NCBI GenBank assembly: GCA_001769215.1 | Contig: MEOL01000034.1 | Location: 1 to 64,000, forward strand | Origin: Bacteroidetes bacterium GWF2_41_31 | GTDB taxonomy: Bacteria > Bacteroidota > Bacteroidia > Bacteroidales > F082 | Direction of reading: 5' to 3' | Length of the DNA: 64,000 nucleotides | Program-made: the position numbers and the translations under genes | Notes under the pieces: generated by a model | Database searches by the model: none | What the model was told of the DNA's origin: nothing | What the model saw: only the letters and a program-made list of their open reading frames with translations | Shown: one piece after another, positions 57,957-64,000 of the stretch | Numbering within the stretch: the stretch's first letter is position 1 | How the letters are laid out: each line of letters starts with the position of its first letter

Positions 57957-58239
57957 AAGTCAAGTCCGGTTGAATTCTTTGGTAATATTTGTCTTTGATC
58001 CCTTTTCTTGAAACCAGGTCAACTTTAAAACCAATTAGTTTTTCAAGTTCTTCGGCCAGGTCTATAAAACGAACGCCAATTTTGTCGTTAAATTCAACTA
58101 ATAAGTCAAGGTCGCTTTCCTCTTTCTGCTCTCTTCTGGCATATGAGCCGAAAATTGCTAAAGACTTAATAGGGTACTCAGAAAACAATTGTTGTTTATG
58201 TTTTCCCAGGGTCATTTCTATTTCTTGAAGCGTTTTCAT
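57949..58239 (-). CDS. MNT-type nucleotidyltransferase antitoxin
   Basis: 96 residues of the minimal nucleotidyltransferase family: LAIFGSYARREQKEESDLDL carries GSY and the catalytic DxD (DLD), followed by LLVEF and FIDLAEELEKLIGFKVDLVS. Such proteins AMPylate their HEPN RNase partners in MNT/HEPN toxin-antitoxin pairs. Here the partner gene is cut to a stub, so this is an orphan antitoxin that may be passive or be acting on other HEPN proteins in the genome. Confidence 0.88.
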   Translation of the reverse strand: MKTLQEIEMTLGKHKQQLFSEYPIKSLAIFGSYARREQKEESDLDLLVEFNDKIGVRFIDLAEELEKLIGFKVDLVSRKGIKDKYYQRIQPDLTYV

Positions 58240-58340
58240 AAACCAAAACTACGTTTTTTTTCTGAATAATATTTGTTGTCTGAATTTTGTTCTATTTCTC
58301 ATGGATTCTGGTTTTTCATACCATTGGCCCTGACGGGAGT

Positions 58341-58560
58341 ATAAACCCAACTCTGGAAGTTCTCCATTAACACCTTTTTTTTAACCTCTGTAAACATAAT
58401 AGCCTATCCATTTTCAATCGTTTAAAATGTTTTGAATCAGCTCTTTGTTTCATTGTAAATGGACCATCGGGTATTTGGTAGGGTAAATCCAGGAATTAAT
58501 TTTATCGGTCTAATTTTTAGAGTCATTATTTTGGTGATTTATTATTGAGGCGATGGGGTT
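58341..58560. repeat. Direct repeat copy 2 (about 220 bp)
   Basis: Second copy of the repeat at 56356-56575, same orientation, about 1985 bases away. Landmarks match in order (ATAAACCCAA, TAACCTCT, TCGTTTAAAATG, TTTCATTGTAAATGGACCATC, GTCATTATTTTGGTG). The spacer from here to the C69 gene (58561-58765) shows no gene. Recombination between copies would remove the acetyltransferase, remnants and MNT gene. Confidence 0.8.
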
Positions 58561-58765
58561 TTAGATTTTGAGAGCGGTATAAAACCGGAGGCGTATGACT
58601 ATCATGTTATATTTGTTTTCCCAAACAAAAAAACGCAGTTTACTTTAACCCAATAGCAAAAGTTTTTGGTGAGACATGTTCGGATGTAGGTCAAATTTCC
58701 TAGTTTCGCAAACCACGATTTTAATCGGTAAAATATATTTGAACTCATTATTTAAAAGGAATCCT

Positions 58766-60406
58766 ATGAAATTGAGAATATCCCTGCTGTTCAGCTTGTT
58801 GCTTATCTATTCTGTTCAGATGTCCCTGGCATGTACCATAATTGCGGTGGGCAAAAAAGCTTCCGCCGATGGATCGGTAATCGTATCGCATACAGATGCC
58901 GGCCCCGATTGCAGGTTGCATTTTGTTCCGGGTCAGACGTTTAAACCGGGTTCCATGGCTGACGTTCATTTTGGTATGGTGGACCTGGGCCGACCATTGG
59001 GTGATTATGGAAAAGTACTGGGAGAAATCCCACAGGTAGCCCAAACCAATGGCTACTTCCAGACAGCCTATCCGCAGATGAATGAATATCAGCTGGCCAT
59101 CGGCGAAAGCACCACCAGTGAGCGTGAGGAGTTGAAACTCGACCTTAACCTCTGCAAACAGGTGATGACCGTTGAACAGGCACAGGCTTTTGCTCTTCAG
59201 CGTTGCAAAACTGCCGAAGAAGCGCTGGCACTGATTACCCAACTCATGGAAAAATATGGGTTTCTGCCCAGTTGTGTGGGCGAAAGCGAATCGCTGGTGA
59301 TTGCCGATGTAAACGAGATCTGGGTGCTGGAAATTTTTAGTGTGGGCAACCAATGGACGCCCGAAAGTGGTCAGCCCGGTTGTATTTGGGCAGCACAAAG
59401 GGTAGGGGACGACCGGGCCCTGATCATCCCAAACTGGAGTATTATCAAGCAAATCAACCTGACAGACAAGGCCAACTACCGTGCCTCGTCCAATTATATG
59501 CAGGTGGCCATCGACAGTGGATGGTATAATCCTGGGTCGGGACTGCCTTTTATCTGGCAAGAGGCCTACGCACCCATTCCACGCGAGTGGGCTACCTCCC
59601 GTTTTTGGCTGTTTTATGCCGGTTTTGCTCCACATCATGCCAACTGGCCAGATCGTTTTACCAACTCACCCTGGGAAGGTGAAAATCAATATACGCAATA
59701 TGTAGAGCCTTTGTCGCTCTATCCCTTTTCAGTTAAACCCGAGAAAAAGATTTCTGTTCAGGACATCATGGCATTCCAGCGTTCTACGTTTACCGGAACC
59801 ATTTATGACAAGGAAAATGCTTCGGTGTGGTATTACCCCAACGAGGCCGGTGAGCTGGTGAAGAGCCCCATCGCCACTCCTTTTCCAACGCTGGAGTTGA
59901 GAAGGGTATTGAACATCAACAAAAGACGCAATGTGGCCCGTGCCCGGGGGGAATATGGCATGATTACCCAACTCAGGGGTTGGTTGCCCAATGAAGTGGG
60001 AGGGATTTACTGGTTTTATGTGGACAATGCCTACACATCGGCCTATGTGCCCATTTATTCGGGTGTGACCGATGTAGCCGAATGTTACAAGACTTATGAT
60101 CCTGTTGCCTTTCAGGAGAACAGCATCCGCTGGAATGTGGATTTTGTGGACAATCTGCTGTACCTGCGTTGGCAGGATGCAGTAAAAACTTTGCACGAAC
60201 GCCGGGATCCGCTGGAAGCCGGTTTCTTTGCAGAGCAATCAAAGGTGGATTCTACTGCACTGGAATTGATTAAAATAAACCCCGAAAAAGCTAAGAAATA
60301 CCTCACCGATCTCACCATTAAAAGGATGGAAGAAACTCAGAAATTGTTTCAGGACTTACGGTTGGAGCTGATCTCAAAATATACCAACAATAAACAGGGG
60401 ATATAG
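58766..60406 (+). CDS. Family C69 dipeptidase (Ntn hydrolase)
   Basis: About 546 residues from ATG 58766: signal peptide (ISLLFSLLLIYSVQMSLA) followed by Cys23 in ACTIIAVGKKASADGSVI, the N-terminal nucleophile exposed after processing. QLAIGESTTSEREEL, LADVNEIWVLEI-like strands and WAAQRVGDDRALIIPNWS are typical of the C69 acylase/dipeptidase family. It probably cleaves short peptides in the periplasm. The frame extends to 58676, but the longer form has no signal peptide; AAAAGGA precedes 58766. Confidence 0.92.
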   Translation: MKLRISLLFSLLLIYSVQMSLACTIIAVGKKASADGSVIVSHTDAGPDCRLHFVPGQTFKPGSMADVHFGMVDLGRPLGDYGKVLGEIPQVAQTNGYFQTAYPQMNEYQLAIGESTTSEREELKLDLNLCKQVMTVEQAQAFALQRCKTAEEALALITQLMEKYGFLPSCVGESESLVIADVNEIWVLEIFSVGNQWTPESGQPGCIWAAQRVGDDRALIIPNWSIIKQINLTDKANYRASSNYMQVAIDSGWYNPGSGLPFIWQEAYAPIPREWATSRFWLFYAGFAPHHANWPDRFTNSPWEGENQYTQYVEPLSLYPFSVKPEKKISVQDIMAFQRSTFTGTIYDKENASVWYYPNEAGELVKSPIATPFPTLELRRVLNINKRRNVARARGEYGMITQLRGWLPNEVGGIYWFYVDNAYTSAYVPIYSGVTDVAECYKTYDPVAFQENSIRWNVDFVDNLLYLRWQDAVKTLHERRDPLEAGFFAEQSKVDSTALELIKINPEKAKKYLTDLTIKRMEETQKLFQDLRLELISKYTNNKQGI

Positions 60407-60437
60407 TGAAACGTCTTTTCGAAATCTGTTTTTGATT

Positions 60438-60478
60438 AAGATGGTAAGATTGATTACAAAGATCAATCTTACCATCTT
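60438..60478 (+). terminator. Perfect 17-bp hairpin after the C69 gene
   Basis: AAGATGGTAAGATTGAT (60438-60454) and ATCAATCTTACCATCTT (60462-60478) are exactly complementary around the loop TACAAAG, 31 bases after the stop. Its length and lack of mismatch are unusual, and it has no clean T run. The right arm is the 3' end of the minus-strand remnant at 60469. Confidence 0.65.
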
Positions 60479-60717
60479 CCAGATAAAAATTTATGGAAAA
60501 AAGTTGTGTTTTTATGATTGTTACGCCATAGGTGATCTACCAATAAATCAACTATTTTGTCATCGTATGGTTCTGGAAAATCCGGATACTTTTTCTTCAA
60601 TTTTTCCAATTCATTTTTGCTAACACAGAAAACTCTCGATATTTTTGAGAAGGTGGTTTCATCTAAAGCCAGGTCAATATAGGTTTCCAGGATTTTTTCG
60701 CTTTCTTTACTTTTTGT
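60469..60717 (-). pseudogene. Orphan C-terminal gene fragment
   Basis: A minus-strand frame of 82 codons begins directly after a stop and has no ATG near its start: KESEKILETYIDLALDETTF, SKISRVFCVSKNELEKLKKK, YPDFPEPYDDKIVDLLVDHL and a stop at 60469. The balanced, charged helical composition looks coding, unlike the spacer around it. The family is unknown. It seems to be the 3' end of a lost gene. Confidence 0.5.
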
Positions 60718-60722
60718 TCATT

Positions 60723-60786
60723 TGACTTCTGACTTCTGACTTCCCCCGAAAGCCCCGATAACTATCGGGGGGGTCGGACTTCCGAC
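60723..60786. repeat. Short tandem repeat and two hairpins
   Basis: GACTTCT is tandemly repeated near 60724-60743, followed by CCCCGATA/TATCGGGG (60753-60760 and 60763-60770, 2-base gap) and GTCGGA/TCCGAC (60773-60778 and 60781-60786). These GC-rich palindromes in an AT-rich spacer look like a dispersed intergenic repeat. They lie just past the end of the winged-helix regulator operon and may end its transcript. Confidence 0.6.
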
Positions 60787-60793
60787 ATTCCTG

Positions 60794-61078
60794 TTATTCC
60801 AGATTTAACAGTTGCTTTAGTTGTATTAAGTAATTCTCAAATTCATTTTTCCCTGCATCTGTGACCCGGCATTCGGTATGAGGGTAGTTTCCTTTAAAAG
60901 ATTTCTTTACCTCTATATAGCCGGCTTCCTGGAGTTTTGAGATCTGAACGCTCAGGTTCCCTTTGCTTGCCTGAGTGACTTCGATTAGTTTCATGAAATC
61001 AACCCATTCGGCATTGACCAGAAAACTGATGATGGAAAGTCGAAGTTCCTGATGCAATATGGGGTTAAGCTTTGTCAT
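60794..61078 (-). CDS. Winged-helix transcriptional regulator (HTH_27-like)
   Basis: 94 residues from ATG 61078: KLNPILHQELRLSIISFLVN, then the helix-turn-helix region TQASKGNLSVQISKLQEAGY and the wing IEVKKSFKGNYPHTECRVTD. This matches the small winged-helix family (PF13601-like) usually encoded with a small membrane protein. The start overlaps the membrane-protein gene by 14 bases. A longer frame from 61189 reads the membrane protein's 3' end and is not real. It may autoregulate through the palindrome at 61661. Confidence 0.88.
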   Translation of the reverse strand: MTKLNPILHQELRLSIISFLVNAEWVDFMKLIEVTQASKGNLSVQISKLQEAGYIEVKKSFKGNYPHTECRVTDAGKNEFENYLIQLKQLLNLE

Positions 61079-61625
61079 GCTCTGATTTTCGTAAGATAAT
61101 ACCTGGAATAACATAGCCAAAAAGGAAACTCCCGGCGAAAACCAATCCCTGATAAGGTTGATCAACAACAAAAGCACAAATAATAGCACCCAGCTCCATC
61201 ACCAGGCCCCCCAGGATAAACGGATTAAACTTTGATATACCTCCACTAATGAAAGTGGCAGAACCTGCCAGCATTAATATTAAAGCATGTGGCGGAAGCT
61301 GGTGGTGCATTGTATAGGCAATGGAGAAGATCATCGTAAAACCAAATGCACCCCAGGTAAAGGAGGTGATCCGGTCGCCAGAGGTTTTTACGCCCGAACG
61401 TTTACTTTCCTTCATCCCATAAGCAAATGAGATAATTCCACCTATAATTCCCATAGCGGGCCAGATCATCCAAAAATTGGGATGCCCATACAACAGGTAT
61501 TCGGCTATGCCGGTCGGGATAAGCAAAATTCCCCACATGATAAAATAAAAGGAATTCCGATGCAGTGACTTCTTGTTCTCTTTGAACATGGTCTCAATAA
61601 TTTCAATACTCTGGGTTGTTTTCAT
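61065..61625 (-). CDS. Membrane protein paired with a winged-helix regulator
   Basis: 186 residues. About five helices are predicted after a basic cytoplasmic start (FYFIMWGILLIPTGIAEYLL, FWMIWPAMGIIGGIISFAYG, ITSFTWGAFGFTMIFSIAYT, ALILMLAGSATFISGGIS, GLVFAGSFLFGYVIPGIIL). I do not recognise a named function; pairs like this are common in Bacteroidota and may act in envelope stress. Its 3' end overlaps the regulator start, so they are co-expressed from the promoter at 61657. Confidence 0.82.
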   Translation of the reverse strand: MKTTQSIEIIETMFKENKKSLHRNSFYFIMWGILLIPTGIAEYLLYGHPNFWMIWPAMGIIGGIISFAYGMKESKRSGVKTSGDRITSFTWGAFGFTMIFSIAYTMHHQLPPHALILMLAGSATFISGGISKFNPFILGGLVMELGAIICAFVVDQPYQGLVFAGSFLFGYVIPGIILRKSEHDKA

Positions 61626-61656
61626 ACGTAATAAGTTTTTAATTTATAATTCTCAA

Positions 61657-61664
61657 CAAATATA
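61657..61664 (-). promoter_or_regulatory. -7 element of the membrane protein/regulator operon
   Basis: On the minus strand this is TATATTTG, a full match to TAnnTTTG, 31 bases before the membrane protein ATG. Its first four bases are shared with the palindrome at 61661-61676. Confidence 0.55.
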
Positions 61665-61676
61665 AACTAGTTTATA
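61661..61676. promoter_or_regulatory. Candidate operator: perfect 16-bp palindrome
   Basis: TATAAACTAGTTTATA is self-complementary and overlaps the -7 box. A dimeric winged-helix protein bound here would block transcription, so autoregulation by the regulator at 60794-61078 is a natural hypothesis. Confidence 0.5.
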
Positions 61677-62059
61677 ATATAAACCACATAATGTTTGAAA
61701 TATTTTTCAATAATTTTAATTATTCTTTCTCGGATAGTCTGTTGATTTTCGTGTTGGATTCCCCAATGGCCATATAATCAGTTATTTTGGTCTAGAATCA
61801 ATGCTAAATCCTGTTATAAGACGGAATCATACACAATTGATTTGAATTGTAATCACGTTGAACTGCAATTACTTGGAAAATACGGTAAAAGTCGTAGACT
61901 TTTTGCTTTTCAATATTGTATCTTTGTTACAGGGAAATTGTTAATTCCCTTTTGTCCATCATAAATGCATGTGTAAAGTATTGGAATTTAGAAATATCAC
62001 CTAAAAAGAAAGCTAATTAATTGTTATAATTCTTTGTTCTAACCAAAAAGTCTCGCCTT
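61677..62059. other. Gene-free spacer upstream of the T9SS paralogue
   Basis: AT-rich spacer without a credible gene on either strand. A plus-strand TATCTTTG (61919-61926) matches the -7 consensus and could start the transcript of the T9SS gene, leaving a leader of roughly 130 bases; its -33 box is not clear. Confidence 0.5.
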
Positions 62060-63310
62060 ATGAAAAAATTTGTACTCTTTATGTTTAGTTCATTTATGTC
62101 CGTCTGTTTGCTTGGACAATGGACTCCTATTCCCATCGGAACGGCTTCCTCCGAGGCTGTTACAATGGCTGCTTATGCCGACACCGTGATGGTTGGTTTC
62201 GCGGGCGATGGGATCTTCCGCACCCGTGACTTGGGAAATTCATGGGAAGATATCAGTGGGGATTTGGACAATAATAACATCAATAGAATTATGCCGGGTC
62301 CCTGGCCTTCTCTGTTTGTGTCCACCGACGATGGCCCTTATTTTACTATGGATCAGGTGTCTTATGTAAATACCACGTCCACCGGATTAACCAATACGGA
62401 TGTTAGCTTATATTATGTTGGGGGTGAACTGGACAACAATGATTTCATCGTTGGAACCATAGGAGGTGGATTTTTTACAGGCCCGGAGTTGGATGGGCCC
62501 TGGACTGCGGCAAACACAGGCCTGTCAGGGGATGCTCTTTATATAAATAGCATGAGTGGTTATGATTTTGGTGACACCAGTACCTATATTCTGGCTACTT
62601 ATGGGGGAGTTTATTATTCGAACGATGAATTCGCCTCCTGGTTCTCGGGTAACAATGGGCTTACGGGTAATCAACTTTATGTTACCGGTGTCATGCTGCT
62701 TAGTACTTTTTCATTTATAACCACCGAAGACGGTGCTTTTTATAGTCTGGATTATGGCCAAAATTGGGTGGGTGTTATTGAAAACGAAAAATTCAATGTA
62801 TTGCTTTTGCAAGTGAGCCAAAGCGGCGCTTTTACATTGTTTATTTTGGGAGAAACAGCTTATGTAACCAATGATCTACAGAATTGGATCCCTTTCTCAA
62901 TTCCCGGAGAGGTGATATCTGCTGCTGTAACTTCAAGTGAGTTGTTTATTGCTACCGAAGCGGACAAAGCCGGTTTCAATTCACCCAGTGGGATATACCG
63001 ACAACCTGTTAGCTGGATTCTTACTGCATTGCCGGAAAATGAGGCTGAAACCAACGTTTCATTAAAGCAGAATTATCCAAATCCATTCTCAAACTTAACG
63101 ACCCTCACTTATTCATTGTCTAAGGAACAGCTGGTGGATATCAGGGTGTTAGATTTGCTTGGAAGAGAAGTTAAAATGCTTGTGAATTCGGTTCAAGAAG
63201 TTGGGAGCCATGAAGTAATCCTGGATGCCAATGACATGTTAAGGGGTATGTACATGGTTGTTTTAAGATCGGAGGAATCGACAGCTACTATAAAAATAAT
63301 GAAAGAGTAA
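62060..63310 (+). CDS. T9SS-exported repeat protein with C-terminal sorting domain (paralogue B)
   Basis: 416 residues, colinear with the 418-residue protein at 40813-42069: both share GQWT near the mature start, FAGDGIF, LGNSW, GFYTGPELDGPW or GFFTGPELDGPW, YDFGD and the YRQP-to-PNPF linker. The signal peptide ends near CLLGQ. The sorting tail (LKQNYPNPFSNLTTLTYSL, LDLLGREVKMLVNSVQEVG) directs type IX secretion. The middle resembles a BNR-type propeller. Function unknown; secreted or surface-bound. Confidence 0.88.
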   Translation: MKKFVLFMFSSFMSVCLLGQWTPIPIGTASSEAVTMAAYADTVMVGFAGDGIFRTRDLGNSWEDISGDLDNNNINRIMPGPWPSLFVSTDDGPYFTMDQVSYVNTTSTGLTNTDVSLYYVGGELDNNDFIVGTIGGGFFTGPELDGPWTAANTGLSGDALYINSMSGYDFGDTSTYILATYGGVYYSNDEFASWFSGNNGLTGNQLYVTGVMLLSTFSFITTEDGAFYSLDYGQNWVGVIENEKFNVLLLQVSQSGAFTLFILGETAYVTNDLQNWIPFSIPGEVISAAVTSSELFIATEADKAGFNSPSGIYRQPVSWILTALPENEAETNVSLKQNYPNPFSNLTTLTYSLSKEQLVDIRVLDLLGREVKMLVNSVQEVGSHEVILDANDMLRGMYMVVLRSEESTATIKIMKE

Positions 63311-63322
63311 GCCCCATTATTT

Positions 63323-64000
63323 TTACGCCAGCAACAATGCCAACGCGTGCTTTACGCGCCCTGCTTCAATTAATTTCCTGGCAATCTGGTGTCTTTTCTC
63401 GTTATCCCCGGTGGTGAGTGTAAATTCAGGCTGCTCGCGAATAAACACCATTTCCTGTGCTGAAGGCAGGTGTTCCAGGTTTCCCAGTCGTCCCAGGTCG
63501 TTTCCGGTTAAAATCCTGCTCCATCGGATGTGATCAGGTAAGGCATCTACTCCGATTCCGATGGTACTCAGCGGTTTCGGGACAATAAATTTTGAGTTGC
63601 CTGAGGTACGAACATAATAATCTCCTCCCATCCGGCCCACCAGATCGATCTTGTCCACATCGATATCACCCACATCATCCAACACCTTTTCATCCAAATG
63701 CACAAACAGAATTTCACAAATGACGAGGTTACCCGATCCCGCTTTACCGCTGGTTTCAATAATTTCGCGTACCTTACATTCAAATTGCAAGGGTGATTCT
63801 TTCACCCGAAATGGTTTCACCAACTTACTGGGAAGTGGGGTAAGCCCCGATTTTTCAAATTCGTTAACTCCTTTTGCATATTCGGTGCTGCTCAGGCTTA
63901 CCTGATGCACCATGTTGTAAGTCACAGCGTTTATCACCACTTCCGGACGGGCCTTCAAATTTTCGAGCGTATGTTTGGTCGTGTTGTCGCGTCCCCGGCG
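63323..64000 (-). CDS. Flavin reductase family protein (5' end outside the window)
   Basis: The frame is open to the window edge: codons before 63958 continue (RRGRDNTTKHTLEN), so the N-terminus is missing and the TTG at 63958 is not the start. The visible part has VVINAVTYNMVHQVSLSSTE, a substrate/FMN loop (YAKGVNEFEKSGLTPLP), and a strand series ending near VRTSGNSKFIVPKP of the flavin reductase-like, FMN-binding split-barrel family. The last ~70 residues (GRLGNLEHLPSAQEMVF and the helical end) extend beyond the core. Substrate unknown. Confidence 0.85.
   Translation of the reverse strand, partial: RRGRDNTTKHTLENLKARPEVVINAVTYNMVHQVSLSSTEYAKGVNEFEKSGLTPLPSKLVKPFRVKESPLQFECKVREIIETSGKAGSGNLVICEILFVHLDEKVLDDVGDIDVDKIDLVGRMGGDYYVRTSGNSKFIVPKPLSTIGIGVDALPDHIRWSRILTGNDLGRLGNLEHLPSAQEMVFIREQPEFTLTTGDNEKRHQIARKLIEAGRVKHALALLLA

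Noticed and set aside
58748-59638. 296-codon minus-strand ORF
   Set aside because: It lies antisense inside the C69 dipeptidase gene, whose signal peptide, nucleophile Cys and domain motifs are clear; the antisense frame has no signal or recognisable domain.
61079-61189. Longer start for the winged-helix regulator
   Set aside because: The extra 37 residues read the membrane-protein gene in another frame; family members start at MTKLNP.

Overview
This window looks like a chromosomal segment of a member of the Bacteroidota, probably an environmental, Bacteroidales-like lineage. The evidence is a SusC-type TonB receptor with a DUF4249 lipoprotein, two proteins with type IX secretion (T9SS) C-terminal sorting tails, a short (288-residue) primary sigma factor, FloA/NfeD, a TPR-type two-component kinase, and intergenic promoters of the form TTG-N18..21-TAnnTTTG. 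No rRNA, tRNA or CRISPR array was seen. Layout: 0.2-4.4 kb is an outer-membrane uptake operon. 4.5-22.3 kb is mostly housekeeping: rhomboid, pyrG, gap, rpoD, degP, dapF, an acetyltransferase, mltG, an AddA-like helicase-nuclease, tamB, tsaD. 22.4-24.0 kb holds two lipoproteins. 

24.1-28.4 kb is a tight four-gene operon: a coiled-coil protein, a one-TM protein with BON-like and OmpA-like periplasmic parts, a Ras/Rab-like small GTPase and a sensor histidine kinase. I consider it the best candidate for an undescribed envelope-to-cytoplasm signalling system. 28.5-37.6 kb carries clpS, nfeD, floA, an RSH (p)ppGpp synthetase whose hydrolase metal ligands are mostly lost, a GMC-type oxidoreductase, a patatin, a DUF3795 protein and a class V aminotransferase. 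37.8-42.3 kb has a TPR histidine kinase and LuxR-type regulator pair, then a T9SS-exported repeat protein and the decayed tail of a further copy. 

42.4-46.9 kb is a membrane-bound uptake [NiFe]-hydrogenase operon (maturation protease, HypC, small and large subunits, cytochrome b). The small subunit has the six proximal-cluster cysteines of O2-tolerant enzymes. 47.0-52.4 kb holds a lipoprotein, a DEDD exonuclease, dnaB and two membrane/secreted proteins. 

52.4-58.6 kb is an AT-rich accessory island. It holds an acetyltransferase, a 921-residue SIR2-domain protein (candidate anti-phage NADase) bounded by attC-like palindromic DNA, two ~220-bp direct repeats, an orphan MNT antitoxin with its HEPN toxin cut to a stub, and a broken BRO-N gene. 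58.7-64.0 kb contains a C69 dipeptidase, hairpin-rich spacer, a membrane protein/winged-helix regulator pair with a candidate operator, the second T9SS paralogue, and a flavin reductase cut by the window edge.
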